64,000 nt of DNA from Maritalea sp051251695 (GTDB lineage Bacteria > Pseudomonadota > Alphaproteobacteria > Rhizobiales > Devosiaceae): NCBI RefSeq assembly GCF_051251695.1, contig NZ_JBPOEU010000008.1:1-64000 (forward strand). Direction: 5' to 3'. A program made the position numbers and the translations under genes. A model generated the notes under the pieces. It did no database searches and was not told the DNA's origin. It worked only from the letters and a program-made list of their open reading frames with translations. Of the stretch, positions 1 to 9,561 are shown one piece after another. Each line of letters begins with the position of its first letter. The stretch's first letter is position 1.

Positions 1-893
1 GTTAGTCGAGACACGAGCACGCAAAGTGGACCGTCACTCTGTTCTAACCCAAATATTTTTTGCAAAGCTTGTGTATTGGGTGCCTTACCGGCGGCTGTTT
101 TGTACGGCGTGATATGTGGGTCTGTCGCGGGGTTCCAAGTGGTTTCGTCAATGCCATTCACAATCCCAAAAAGGTCGGATTTGCGTTGGCTTAAAACCCC
201 TTCCATCCCCATGCCGAACTCTGGTGTTAAAAGTTCTTCCGCATAGGTTTGGGAAACGGTCGTGATTTTTGCAGCACCCGTTAGTGCCGATTTTAAGGCT
301 GAAATTTGCCCCCAAAATTCAAAATGATCCGCATCGAACCGGTCTTCATTCAGCCCAAGCGCTTTTAAGTTTTCCCGGCCCGTATTGCCATGAAAGGCGA
401 TGTTGTGGATGGTGAATACAAAAGGGACTTTTGACTTGGCGGCGTGCAAATATTCTGGCGTAAGGCCAGCTTGCCAGTCGTGTCCATGCACAATGTCCGG
501 CGTCCAATCACCAGCCCCCGAAGTCGCGATCTGCGCCGCCACATATGAAAGTGCAGCAAACCGTTCAGGGTTGTCAGGCCAGTCTTTGCCCTGTGCGTCT
601 ACATAAACACCGCCACCGCGATTATAAAGATGTGGCGCGTCGATAACCAACAAGTCCAGCCCATCGACTTTGCAGGCCCGCAATTTTGCTGGCCCGCCAA
701 ACAAGTCGTCGTAGGTTTCAACAATGGTGCCTTTGTCCAGCTTTTCCAGGACAGTCCTGTAGCCTGGAAGCAAAACGCGCACTTCGTCGCCATGAGTTGC
801 CAATGCTCCGGGCAGAGCGCCCGCAACATCGGCCAAGCCACCTGTTTTGATCAAGGGGGCGCATTCGGAAACGACGAAAAGGATTTGTGTCAT
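1..893 (-). CDS. glgA: Glycogen synthase, ADP-glucose type (N-terminal part, cut by window edge)
   Basis: Transfers glucose from ADP-glucose to the growing alpha-1,4-glucan. About 297 codons are present, starting at ATG 893-891 and running off the left edge. The N-terminus reads MTQILFVVSECAPLIKTGGL, holding the KTGGLADV ADP-glucose loop typical of GT5 synthases. A HGHDWQAGL segment and the later IVNGIDETTWNP segment are also family hallmarks. The start overlaps the glgC stop as ATGA, so glgB-glgC-glgA is very probably one transcript with coupled translation. The C-terminal GT-B domain lies outside the window. Confidence 0.95.
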   Translation of the reverse strand, partial: MTQILFVVSECAPLIKTGGLADVAGALPGALATHGDEVRVLLPGYRTVLEKLDKGTIVETYDDLFGGPAKLRACKVDGLDLLVIDAPHLYNRGGGVYVDAQGKDWPDNPERFAALSYVAAQIATSGAGDWTPDIVHGHDWQAGLTPEYLHAAKSKVPFVFTIHNIAFHGNTGRENLKALGLNEDRFDADHFEFWGQISALKSALTGAAKITTVSQTYAEELLTPEFGMGMEGVLSQRKSDLFGIVNGIDETTWNPATDPHITPYKTAAGKAPNTQALQKIFGLEQSDGPLCVLVSRL

Positions 894-2146
894 ATTGCAG
901 CAGCTCTTTTATCTAGCATGTCTTGGGTAACAAGGGTCGTTCCACGTTCTGTAACCCGGAACCATTTCTCATCCTCAGCTCGATCTTCCCCAACAACAAG
1001 GCCTTCGGGGATTACAACACGAGCGTCAACGACAACTTTGCGCAATCGGGCAGAGCGGTGAACCGTCACGTTTGGCAATATTACTGCATGGTCTAGCACG
1101 GCGTAAGAATTGGTATGCACATTGGTGAACAAACACGAATTGCGCACTTCGGTGCCCGAAATAATACAGCCACCTGAGACCATAGAGGAAATCGCCATGC
1201 CGCGTCGGTCGCTTTGGTCATGGATAAATTTCGCGGGCGGAACGTTTTCAGCATATGTCCAGATCGGCCAGTCGTTCTCCCACAGATCCAGTTCCGGTGT
1301 AAAGTCCGTCAAATCAATATGGGCCTGCCAGAACGCGTCGACTGTGCCCACGTCTTTCCAATAGGCTGGTGCGCCTTCGGCCCGAACGCAACTTTCGTCA
1401 AAACGGTGAGCCATCGCTTTGCCGGTTTTGACAATTTCAGGGATCAAGTCGCTTCCAAAATCGTTGGTTGAGTTAGGATCTTGTGCATCATCGAGCAAAA
1501 GCGCGCGCAGGAATTTCCAGCTAAATACATAAATGCCCATTGATGCCAAAGCGAGGTCTGGGTTCTCAGGTGTACCCGGAGGGTCGGCAGGTTTTTCCAA
1601 GAAACTGGTGATGCGACCTTCCTTGTTGGTGTCCATCACCCCAAAAGCGGTGGCTTCCATCCGGGGAACTGTCAAACAACCCACGGTTACATCCGCGCTT
1701 GTCTCAAGATGTTGGCGGAGCATTATTTCATAGTCCATTTTATAGATATGATCGCCCGCCAGAATGACCACATAATCGACGTTGTAGCTATCAATAATAT
1801 CGATGTTTTGAGTAACAGCGTCAGCGGTGCCTTTGTACCAGCTTTCTGTTCCACCCCGCTGAGAGGCAGGCAGTACATCAAGAAACTCATTACGTTCTGC
1901 ACGAAAGAAATTCCAACCGCGCTGGGTGTGGCGGATTAAGCTGTGGGCTTTATATTGTGTCGCGACAGCGATTTTTCTGATGCCAGAATTCACGGCGTTG
2001 GAGAGAGCGAAATCAATGATGCGGGCTTTTCCACCAAAGGGAACAGCGGGCTTTACTCGACGGTCTGTAAGTTCTTTGAGGCGGCTTCCTCTGCCGCCTG
2101 CAAGCACAAATGCCATTGTTCTTTGTGTAAGACGTTTCGTCTCCAT
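890..2146 (-). CDS. glgC: Glucose-1-phosphate adenylyltransferase (ADP-glucose pyrophosphorylase)
   Basis: Makes ADP-glucose from glucose-1-phosphate and ATP, the committed step of bacterial glycogen synthesis. The 418 residues fit the family's usual length. The N-terminus has the nucleotide-binding signature AGGRGSRLKELTDRRVKPAV, followed by GGKARIIDFALSN. The middle contains VVILAGDHIYKMDY and SMGIYVF, and the C-terminus is a left-handed beta-helix with a conserved SVVSGGCIISG-like stretch. A GGAGAG ribosome site lies just before ATG 2146. It sits 19 bp after glgB and overlaps glgA by 4 bp. The enzyme is usually allosterically controlled, but effector preference cannot be read from the sequence. 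Confidence 0.97.
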   Translation of the reverse strand: METKRLTQRTMAFVLAGGRGSRLKELTDRRVKPAVPFGGKARIIDFALSNAVNSGIRKIAVATQYKAHSLIRHTQRGWNFFRAERNEFLDVLPASQRGGTESWYKGTADAVTQNIDIIDSYNVDYVVILAGDHIYKMDYEIMLRQHLETSADVTVGCLTVPRMEATAFGVMDTNKEGRITSFLEKPADPPGTPENPDLALASMGIYVFSWKFLRALLLDDAQDPNSTNDFGSDLIPEIVKTGKAMAHRFDESCVRAEGAPAYWKDVGTVDAFWQAHIDLTDFTPELDLWENDWPIWTYAENVPPAKFIHDQSDRRGMAISSMVSGGCIISGTEVRNSCLFTNVHTNSYAVLDHAVILPNVTVHRSARLRKVVVDARVVIPEGLVVGEDRAEDEKWFRVTERGTTLVTQDMLDKRAAAI

Positions 2147-2165
2147 GTTGTACTCTCCATCCCTG

Positions 2166-4388
2166 TTACTTTATCGTTTTCGTCCGGTGCCGCAACACGA
2201 CCACAGACAGTGGTGGCAATGTTAATGTCAAAGACTGCGCGTGCCCATCAGCGGCCACCTTCACAGCCTCTCCTCCACCCATATTGCCACGGTTGTCCCC
2301 GCCATAGATTGCTGCATCGGTATTTAAGGCTTCTTCCCAAAAGCCTAACTCAGGTACTCCAACTCGGAACTCTGATCTCTCAACTGGTGTAAAATTGCAC
2401 ATCACCACGACCGGCGCATCATGTGCTCCCCCATAACGCACGAACCCAATGGTCGATTGCGTCGGGTCATTGGAAAGCCATTTGAAACCTTCCGACTTGC
2501 AATCGTTCACATGCAAAGCTGGCGTGTCGCGATAGAGTTTGTTCAAATCACGCACCAACTCTTGTATGCCCTTATGCGCAGGTTGTTCAGCAGCGCCCCA
2601 GTTTAACTCGTTATCGTGTTTCCACTCTTCAGGTTGGGCAAATTCGCACCCCATGAAAAGTAACTTCTTGCCAGGTTGGGTCCACATAAAGGCATAGTAG
2701 GCCCGCAAGTTGGCAAACTTCTCCCAACGATTACCCGGCATTTTTTCAATCATCGAGCCTTTGCCATGCACAACCTCGTCATGACTGATCGGCAGGACGA
2801 AGTTTTCAGTAAAGGCCCAATCGATTGGGCTGGTCATCAGGTGATGATCGTGTCGGCGGTAAATGGGGTCTTTTTCCATGTAGCGAAGCGTGTCGTTCAT
2901 CCAACCCATGTTCCATTTGTAACCGAAACCAAGTCCGCCAGCATGGACAGGTTGGGAAACAGCAGGAAAGGACGTGCTTTCCTCCGCCACCGTCATGACG
3001 CTGGGGTCAGCGCCGTAAACTGCGATGTTCATCTCTTGTAAAAAGGCAATGGCTTCGTAATTTTCGCGTCCACCATCTTTATTCGGCACCCATTCGCCCT
3101 CATTTCGCGAATAGTCGCGATAAAGCATCGACGCCACCGCATCGACGCGCAAACCGTCAAGATGATATTCCTCAATCCAATAGAGGGCGTTTGAAACAAG
3201 GTAGTTCTTAACCTCGCTTCGCCCGTAATTGTAAATCAGTGTATTCCAATCTTGGTGGAAGCCCTCGCGCGGGTCCGCATGTTCATAAAGGCAAGTGCCA
3301 TCGAATTTGGCAAGGCCATGGTCATCTGTCGGGAAATGCCCGGGAACCCAATCAAGCAAAACCCCAATATCTGCCGCATGGGCAGCTTCAATGAAATCGC
3401 GGAATTCATGTGGTGGACCAAAGCGAATGGTAGGTGCAAAAAGCCCCACAGGTTGATATCCCCAAGACCCATCAAATGGGAACTCAGAGATCGGCAGCAA
3501 CTCGACATGGGTGAAGCCCATATATTTGACATAAGATATGAGATCTTTTGCGAGTTCTTTGTAACTAAGGGGCCGCCCCCCGTCGTCATAACGTCGCCGC
3601 CATGACCCAAGATGAACTTCATAGATCGACATGGGACTGCTGCGATCTGCGCGGGATGCGCGCGCATCCATCCAGTCTTTGTCTTTCCAGCCATAACCTT
3701 TGATGTCGCGAACGATCGATGCTTTTTCAGGTGGGTGTTGTGAGCCAAATCCAACAGGGTCAGCCTTTAGCGTGATCGTTCCGTCTTTGCTGGCAACTTC
3801 AAATTTATATAGATCGCCATCACTCATCTGCGGGATGAAGATTTCCCAGACGCCGGTATGTCCCACAGCTCGCATGGGATGGCGGCGACCATCCCAGCGG
3901 TTGAAATCGCCGATGAGGCTTACCCGTTGTGCATTTGGTGCCCAAACCGCAAAGTGAACACCATCGATCATTTGATGTTGAGTTACATGGGCACCCAAAA
4001 TGCGCCAAAGTTCTTTGTGCGTACCTTCGCCGACCAAATATTGATCAAAGTCTGAAATGATCGGATCAAAGGAAAACGGGTCGTGGCTTGTGTGCTGCGC
4101 GCCATCTGCAAACGTCGTCGTGAGCGTATAGGCGTTGCCTACAACGGGGCCGGAAAACACATCACCATCGATACGTGGCAACATTGTTTGTTTGCCCGAA
4201 ACGGTTGCAATAACTTGCACGGCATCTGGTTGAAAGGTTGAAACCCAGCGTTTGCCACCACTTTCGTGAGGCCCAAGCACATCAAACGGCGCAACGTAGG
4301 TTCCACTGTTCAATTCTGCCACCACTTGTGGTGTTAGGAAATCCGGACAAGAGCCCTTTTGCTTGAGTTTGGATTTCGAATTTTTCAT
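2166..4388 (-). CDS. glgB: 1,4-alpha-glucan branching enzyme
   Basis: Introduces alpha-1,6 branches into glycogen. The 740-residue length matches GlgB with the extra N-terminal carbohydrate-binding module. The order is an N-terminal module, a CBM48 domain (HFAVWAPNAQRVSLIGDFN, about residues 145-165), and a GH13 barrel with DGLRVDAVASMLY (nucleophile Asp), TVAEESTSFP (acid Glu) and LPISHDEVVHGKGS. The C-terminal all-beta domain ends in PLSVVVLRH. An AGGA site stands about 8 bp before ATG 4388. It is the first gene of the glgB-glgC-glgA operon; the promoter should lie in the 172-bp gap after glpD. Confidence 0.97.
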   Translation of the reverse strand: MKNSKSKLKQKGSCPDFLTPQVVAELNSGTYVAPFDVLGPHESGGKRWVSTFQPDAVQVIATVSGKQTMLPRIDGDVFSGPVVGNAYTLTTTFADGAQHTSHDPFSFDPIISDFDQYLVGEGTHKELWRILGAHVTQHQMIDGVHFAVWAPNAQRVSLIGDFNRWDGRRHPMRAVGHTGVWEIFIPQMSDGDLYKFEVASKDGTITLKADPVGFGSQHPPEKASIVRDIKGYGWKDKDWMDARASRADRSSPMSIYEVHLGSWRRRYDDGGRPLSYKELAKDLISYVKYMGFTHVELLPISEFPFDGSWGYQPVGLFAPTIRFGPPHEFRDFIEAAHAADIGVLLDWVPGHFPTDDHGLAKFDGTCLYEHADPREGFHQDWNTLIYNYGRSEVKNYLVSNALYWIEEYHLDGLRVDAVASMLYRDYSRNEGEWVPNKDGGRENYEAIAFLQEMNIAVYGADPSVMTVAEESTSFPAVSQPVHAGGLGFGYKWNMGWMNDTLRYMEKDPIYRRHDHHLMTSPIDWAFTENFVLPISHDEVVHGKGSMIEKMPGNRWEKFANLRAYYAFMWTQPGKKLLFMGCEFAQPEEWKHDNELNWGAAEQPAHKGIQELVRDLNKLYRDTPALHVNDCKSEGFKWLSNDPTQSTIGFVRYGGAHDAPVVVMCNFTPVERSEFRVGVPELGFWEEALNTDAAIYGGDNRGNMGGGEAVKVAADGHAQSLTLTLPPLSVVVLRHRTKTIK

Positions 4389-4560
4389 CTAAATATCCTA
4401 AATGAGCAAAGTTGCATGTCGGAAGCTGCACATCAGCCCAAGAGTAAATTTGTACACGGGCAGAATTTATGGTCAACCAAGTTATTTTTTGCTGCTTCAT
4501 GTTTGTTCCAAGGAATTCGTATGTTTGGTAGGTCCAAAATTTCCAACTAACACCAAATTC

Positions 4561-6150
4561 TTAAGCGCGCTGTGAGTTCAATTTTCCGATAATGTACTCT
4601 TGAATTTGGGCCTTTTGACTGTCGCTTACACGTAGGCCCATTTTTGTTCGGCGCCACAAATAGTCTTCGGCGGTCATAACCCATTCATTGGCAATTACCC
4701 AATCGAGTTCGGGTGCATATATGCCGTGGCCGAAATGAGTGCCGAGATCTTTCTCAGTTGAAATTCCCGTAAACATTTCTTTCGCATCGGTGCCGTAAGC
4801 GCGCACTAGGCGGTGGGCTGTTTGGTGCTCTAGGAAGGGTAGGTCTGAATGCAGGTCTGAGACAAGACTTTCAAACTGGTCATGTTTGAAATCTCCGCCT
4901 GGCAGGGGCGCTCGTTCGGTCCATTCATCTGACATGGTTGGGAAGAAATGGGCGAATTTTGCGATCGCGGATTCGGCGAGGCGTCGATATGTTGTGATCT
5001 TACCGCCAAAAATGTTGAGGGCAGGTGCCTGACCGGTTTCATTTAGTTTAAGCACATATTCGCGGGTTGCCGCGGTGCTTGATGATGCATGATCGTCATA
5101 AAGAGGACGGACGCCAGAATAGGTCCAAACGATGTCATCGCGCGTGATGTTTTTCTCGAAATATTGCGATGCGAATTTGCACAAATATTCTTGTTCCTCT
5201 TCGCTACATTCAGGTTTTGTTGAAACATCTTCATGGTCTTGATCAGTGGTGCCAATCAGGGTGAAATCTTGTTCATACGGAATGGCAAAAATGATCCGTC
5301 CGTCTTCGCCTTGAAAGAAATATGCCTTGTCGTGATCAAACAATTTCTTTGTGACAATGTGGCTACCGCGAACCAAACGAACGCCTTCGTTGGTTTTGAT
5401 ATGTGCAAGGTCTTTGATGATGTGCTCAACCCATGGACCGCCTGCATTGACCAATAGTTTTGACTTGTAAGTCTGCTCTTTGCCGGTCAGTTGGTCCTTG
5501 GTGGTGATGGTCCAAATGCCGTTTTTGGACGTCGCATCAATCACTTTAGTGCGGGTCATTATTTTCGCGCCGAGCCGTTGGGCATCTCTGGCGTTTAGAA
5601 CAACCAGCCGACTGTCCTCCACCCAACAATCCGAATATTCATACGCGTGTTCAAATTTTGATTTTAGCGGGTCGCCGACTGGGTTCGATTTAAGATCAAT
5701 GGTTTGGGTGCCGGGCAGAATTTTACGCCCACCCATGTTGTCGTACAAAAACAAGCCAAGGCGGATGAGCCAAGCAGGCCGCTGACCTTTGGTCCAAGGC
5801 ATTGTGAAATTGAGCAGCTTGGATGTTGGCGTTTCGCCTTCAAAACGCATGTCAGGATGATAGGGTAGGACAAAACGCATCGGCCATGAAATATGCGGCA
5901 TGGCGACGAGTAGATTTTCCCTCTCCTTTAGGGCTTCTTGTACCAAACGAAATTCAAAATACTCCAGATAGCGCAAGCCGCCATGAAACAATTTGGTGGA
6001 AGCAGAAGAAGTGGCTGAGGCCAGATCATTCATTTCAGCTAAAGCGACGGACAGTCCACGACCGGCAGCGTCTCGAGCAATGCCGCAGCCATTTATGCCG
6101 CCGCCAACGATGAAAAGATCATAGATTTTTTCAGCTTGTTGTTCGGTCAT
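4561..6150 (-). CDS. glpD: Aerobic glycerol-3-phosphate dehydrogenase
   Basis: FAD flavoprotein of the inner membrane face that oxidises sn-glycerol-3-phosphate to dihydroxyacetone phosphate and passes electrons to ubiquinone. Of 529 residues, the N-terminus carries the dinucleotide fold DLFIVGGGINGCGIARDAAG, then SSASTKLFHGGLRYLE, typical of GlpD. NIFGGKITTYRRLAES and the C-terminal GlpD domain (TAEDYLWRRTKMGLRVSD) complete the family pattern. The start overlaps the glpR stop by 4 bp (ATGA), so glpR-glpD is one operon. No glycerol kinase or facilitator lies in the window. Confidence 0.97.
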   Translation of the reverse strand: MTEQQAEKIYDLFIVGGGINGCGIARDAAGRGLSVALAEMNDLASATSSASTKLFHGGLRYLEYFEFRLVQEALKERENLLVAMPHISWPMRFVLPYHPDMRFEGETPTSKLLNFTMPWTKGQRPAWLIRLGLFLYDNMGGRKILPGTQTIDLKSNPVGDPLKSKFEHAYEYSDCWVEDSRLVVLNARDAQRLGAKIMTRTKVIDATSKNGIWTITTKDQLTGKEQTYKSKLLVNAGGPWVEHIIKDLAHIKTNEGVRLVRGSHIVTKKLFDHDKAYFFQGEDGRIIFAIPYEQDFTLIGTTDQDHEDVSTKPECSEEEQEYLCKFASQYFEKNITRDDIVWTYSGVRPLYDDHASSSTAATREYVLKLNETGQAPALNIFGGKITTYRRLAESAIAKFAHFFPTMSDEWTERAPLPGGDFKHDQFESLVSDLHSDLPFLEHQTAHRLVRAYGTDAKEMFTGISTEKDLGTHFGHGIYAPELDWVIANEWVMTAEDYLWRRTKMGLRVSDSQKAQIQEYIIGKLNSQRA

Positions 6151-6917
6151 TGATTTGGTCCTGTGATGATGATTTGTGTGTTTGCGGCGATTGCTGTTTG
6201 CGTAAATACAGCTGATGGCTGTTTGCTCGTGACCACAAAATCTAACTGTTCAAGTGTTGTGATACGAACTGACGCATTGATTTCGAACTTGGTGTGATCA
6301 ATCACAAGTATGCGCGTACGGGCGTTTTTCAGGATAGCCTTGGCGACAGCGACTTCGCGTGGGTCAAAATCCAAAACGGAACCATCGTCATCAATTGAGG
6401 AAGCACCAATAACAGCATAGTCCGCTTTGTAGTGGGAGATGAATTCGACTGCGTCTTCGCCAACAATCGCCCCGTCCAGTTGACGCACAGTGCCACCGAT
6501 TTGGGTGAGGGTTCGCAACGTGGCTGACTGCAAAATGCCAATAATGTTGGTGTTGTTGGTGATGATGTGGAGGTCTTCATGGCCCAAAAGAGCCGTAGCG
6601 ACTTGTTCTGTTGTGGTGCCGATGTTCAAGAAAACAGAGCTAGCGTTTGGGATTAATTCGGCCACACGCAAGGCGATGGCGTTTTTGGCGGCCATATTGT
6701 CTTGGCGGCGGGCTTCATAACTCAAAGAAGCTGTAGATTTGAGCCGGCGAGCACCGCCATGCATTCGAGTAGCGAGGCCGCGTTGGCAAAGGGAAGCAAG
6801 GTCTCTGCGGATTGTTTGCTCAGTAACGTCAAACTTTTGCGCGAGATCAATCACATCGACTTGCCCCGCGGCGTTGAGCAGTTCAATTATTTTGTCGGTT
6901 CTTGTTGTCGGCTGCAT
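6147..6917 (-). CDS. glpR: DeoR-family repressor of glycerol-3-phosphate metabolism
   Basis: 256-residue DeoR-type regulator. The N-terminal winged helix has the hallmark VTEQTIRRDLASLCQRGLATR (about residues 27-48), and the C-terminal DeoRC sugar-phosphate sensor shows IGTTTEQVATAL and TQIGGTVRQLDGAIVG. It is translationally coupled to glpD, which supports GlpR function. A palindrome closely resembling the E. coli GlpR operator half-sites lies at 6953-6970, about 36 bp before the start, so autorepression of glpRD relieved by glycerol-3-phosphate is the natural inference. Confidence 0.92.
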   Translation of the reverse strand: MQPTTRTDKIIELLNAAGQVDVIDLAQKFDVTEQTIRRDLASLCQRGLATRMHGGARRLKSTASLSYEARRQDNMAAKNAIALRVAELIPNASSVFLNIGTTTEQVATALLGHEDLHIITNNTNIIGILQSATLRTLTQIGGTVRQLDGAIVGEDAVEFISHYKADYAVIGASSIDDDGSVLDFDPREVAVAKAILKNARTRILVIDHTKFEINASVRITTLEQLDFVVTSKQPSAVFTQTAIAANTQIIITGPNQ

Positions 6918-6952
6918 AAATCACGGGTTTGTTTGCTCAACTGGTAGTCTAA

Positions 6953-6970
6953 GATGTTCAAGTGAACATC
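6953..6970. promoter_or_regulatory. Candidate GlpR operator upstream of glpRD
   Basis: The 18-bp sequence GATGTTCAAGTGAACATC has perfect 8-bp inverted arms around a 2-bp centre. ATGTTC and GAACAT match the half-sites of the enterobacterial GlpR operator; spacing between them is 4 bp here against 6 bp in the enteric consensus. It lies between glpR and the end of the neighbouring LysR gene, in the only gap that can hold the glpRD promoter. Binding itself is inferred. Confidence 0.75.
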
Positions 6971-7011
6971 ACAAGGGTATTTTTGCATTCAGACGAACAC
7001 GTGCGCGTGAT

Positions 7012-7896
7012 CTAAATTACTTGAAGTGCGGTTCGCGTAAGTAGTTCTTGGAAAATGCGCAGAACGGATGACTTTTCATTCTCGGGCAAGTAACTGGCGG
7101 ACACATCAAAGCCGGGAAGGTTTTTCGTCTCTGTTATTTCAATGTCGGTTCCAGCATTCGCTCTTGCTGAAAAAATATCCACAATGGCAATGCCTAACCC
7201 AACCCGGACCAACGATATGGCTGTGTGATATGTTTCTGTTGCCATTATGGGGCTCGCCATGAAGCCTGCATTTTCTTTTGCTTGGTCAAGCAATTTGCCC
7301 AATGGGCCACTGTCGGCGATTGAAACAAAGTCGTCTTTTGTCACCAAGGAAATGTCGGGGTTAGATTTTACGTCTACGCGATCTCTTTGACTGACGATGA
7401 CAAATCGTCCGCGTCCAAGTTTGCTCGTTCGAGTGCCCGGAAAGTCGCCACCATAAAAGGAGAGCGCCAAGTCGATGTCCTGGCGCAGCAATGCCTCGCG
7501 CATGGTGTCATAACGCATGACATTGACCCTAATTGAAACGTGGGGGAAAGACTGCCGAAGGGCGGCGAGGGCCAGCGGCAGAAGTTGAAAAGATAGGGCG
7601 GGTACCACACCGATTCGGATAGATAGGCCTACACCCTCATCCATGTTTTCACAAATCTGGGTGACCCGTTCAACTTGCTGCATGACGCTTTCAGTGTGGG
7701 CAAAAAGTAGCTTTGCCTCATTGCTGGGCACAATGCGTTTCCCCAAACGGTGAAATAACTGGAAGCCGAGCTGGTCTTCTGCGTGCCGAAGGGCGTTGCT
7801 GACAGCAGGCTGTGAAATATTCAGTGCGCGCGCTGCGCCGCTGATTGTGCCCTCAACCATGATGGTATGAAATAGTTCTATGTGCCGTAAGTTCAT
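7012..7896 (-). CDS. LysR-family regulator, divergent from the DadA-like oxidase block
   Basis: 294-residue LysR regulator with an N-terminal winged helix (LRHIELFHTIMVEGTISGAA, then ISQPAVSNALRHAEDQLG) and a periplasmic-binding-like effector domain (SIRIGVVPALSFQLLPLALA). I chose ATG 7896 over an in-frame TTG at 7905 because a GGA ribosome site lies 5 bp upstream and the family starts close to this residue. It is transcribed away from the oxidase gene at 8152 across a gap of about 255 bp with a LysR-type box at 7939-7953. It probably controls that gene and perhaps the downstream TRAP block; the effector is unknown. Confidence 0.9.
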   Translation of the reverse strand: MNLRHIELFHTIMVEGTISGAARALNISQPAVSNALRHAEDQLGFQLFHRLGKRIVPSNEAKLLFAHTESVMQQVERVTQICENMDEGVGLSIRIGVVPALSFQLLPLALAALRQSFPHVSIRVNVMRYDTMREALLRQDIDLALSFYGGDFPGTRTSKLGRGRFVIVSQRDRVDVKSNPDISLVTKDDFVSIADSGPLGKLLDQAKENAGFMASPIMATETYHTAISLVRVGLGIAIVDIFSARANAGTDIEITETKNLPGFDVSASYLPENEKSSVLRIFQELLTRTALQVI

Positions 7897-7938
7897 TCTA
7901 TCCAAGCCCCAATATCGAATTTTCTCAGCGCTCTAGTT

Positions 7939-7953
7939 ATAACTCAGGATTAT
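7939..7953. promoter_or_regulatory. Candidate LysR box (ATAA-N7-TTAT)
   Basis: ATAACTCAGGATTAT is an interrupted inverted repeat containing the T-N11-A core typical of LysR-type operators. It lies about 43 bp before the lysR start, in the divergent promoter region shared with the oxidase gene at 8152. A wider ACCAA...TTGGT repeat follows at about 7960-7987. The match is to a loose consensus, so this is a suggestion only. Confidence 0.4.
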
Positions 7954-8151
7954 ATGAAACCAATGTATTATTATTTACCTTTTGGTTAGAAATTTCATAG
8001 GCTTCTTGAATTGAGGGTGAGTAGGGCGAACTAAATTGATGTTTCCTCTGGTGAGTATTTTAAGCCGAAATGAATTTATATTAAGGCAAGATAGTGCAAG
8101 GTTTGGCGCTTTAGCTTGTTCACGCGACACGTTGTGGTGGCGCGGTAAATA

Positions 8152-9504
8152 ATGAGCAGCACAAGCAAACCAAAATCGAAACTGAAGACCTCTAAGCCGA
8201 CAATTATGGTTGTAGGTGCCGGAATTGTTGGGGCAACAACAGCATTGGCGCTAGTTGAGCGCGGGTTTAATGTAACGGTTCTGGAACGGGATGAGCATGT
8301 TGCGAATGCAACGAGCAAGGCAAACGGCGCGCAGTTGAGCTACGGCTATGCAGATGCGATGGCCAGCCCGGGCTTAATCGGTATGGCTGGTCGAATACTG
8401 ACGGGGCGTGAGCCCGGTATGAAGTTCCGTTTAAAGCCGAGCCTACATAACTATTCTTGGCTAACACGCTTTATTGCCCAAAGTTCCAAGCCACGCTTTA
8501 TGCGCAATACGGCTGCCAGTTTAGAGCTTTCCCTTCGATCAAAAGAACAGATGCGCGAATGGCGCGGACGATACGATTTTCAGTTTGACCACAAGGTTGG
8601 CGGCAAAATACATATTTTGCCCGATCAAAAATCAATTGATGATGCTGCGGAGCTGATCACGCTAAAGCGTCAATTTAGTATAAGGCAGACACTTTTGTCT
8701 CCAGAAGAGGCGTTGGAGATTGAGCCATCACTTTCTCAGTTCGGCGGCAAAATTGCCGGTGCGATTTTCACTGAAGGTGAAGAGGTGGGTGATCCACGTC
8801 GGTTTGCAGAAGCTATAATTCAACACATCTTGTCACTATCGCCGGACAATCGATTGTTGCGTGGCTGCAAGGTTGAAGATGTTCTTGCTGAAGACGGCAA
8901 AGTTTGCGGTTTAGATACGAACCGGGGGCAAATGTGCGCAGATAATTATGTGTTTGCAGCGGGTCATTGGATGCCGAAATTCGCTAAAACCCTTGGTATG
9001 GATTTACCGATTGTGCCGGTTGCTGGATATAGCCTCACTTATCCAAAGGGACCGAATGCGCCCCAAAACAGCATCACGGATGTGAAGGGTAAAGCTGTTC
9101 TGTGCCAATTGGGCGATAAGGTCCGCATTGCCGGTCTTGCGGACATTGGGGAAACAAGCTTGCGGGTTAAAAGTGATCGTCTTGCACAATTGAAGAAAGT
9201 GCTGACAGAGCGGTTTCCGGGCGCTGCAATTTTGCAAGGTGACGGCGAGCCTTGGATTGGTCATAGACCGGTCACGCCAAACTCGCAGCCCATCGTTGGG
9301 CAAACAAAACTCAAAAATGCATTCGTCAATTGTGGGCATGGCACGCTAGGCTGGACCATGGCAGCCGCTTGTGCGGTTCAGTTGGCAGAAGAAATTTGCG
9401 CGCAAATTGGGCCATTGCCCGATTTGGTGCAAAAAGAAACGACCGATTACATGAAAGACAGCGGCGTTGTTTCTAACAATTCCAATTTCGCTAAATCGGC
9501 GTAA
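8152..9504 (+). CDS. FAD-dependent D-amino-acid dehydrogenase-like oxidoreductase (DadA/DAO family)
   Basis: 450-residue DAO-family flavoprotein. After a lysine-rich leader of about 15 residues comes the Rossmann motif VVGAGIVGATTALALVERG and ERDEHVANATSKANGAQLSYGY, typical of DadA-like dehydrogenases. The end holds PWIGHRPVTPNSQPIVGQT and NCGHGTLGWTMA, which close the FAD site. Expected chemistry is oxidative deamination of an amino or imino acid with electrons passed to quinone. It lies 57 bp before the TAXI-type binding protein and opposite a LysR regulator, so it may process the substrate imported by that transporter. The exact substrate is unknown. Confidence 0.88.
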   Translation: MSSTSKPKSKLKTSKPTIMVVGAGIVGATTALALVERGFNVTVLERDEHVANATSKANGAQLSYGYADAMASPGLIGMAGRILTGREPGMKFRLKPSLHNYSWLTRFIAQSSKPRFMRNTAASLELSLRSKEQMREWRGRYDFQFDHKVGGKIHILPDQKSIDDAAELITLKRQFSIRQTLLSPEEALEIEPSLSQFGGKIAGAIFTEGEEVGDPRRFAEAIIQHILSLSPDNRLLRGCKVEDVLAEDGKVCGLDTNRGQMCADNYVFAAGHWMPKFAKTLGMDLPIVPVAGYSLTYPKGPNAPQNSITDVKGKAVLCQLGDKVRIAGLADIGETSLRVKSDRLAQLKKVLTERFPGAAILQGDGEPWIGHRPVTPNSQPIVGQTKLKNAFVNCGHGTLGWTMAAACAVQLAEEICAQIGPLPDLVQKETTDYMKDSGVVSNNSNFAKSA

Positions 9505-9561
9505 TACCACATGCCCAACGTGGCATGAATAAACTTGAAACGTCTAAAGGGAGAACACGAC

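Noticed and set aside
3236..3754. 172-codon frame on the same strand as glgB but in another frame
   Set aside because: glgB is intact with all GH13 motifs, so this is an out-of-frame shadow and not a frameshift remnant.
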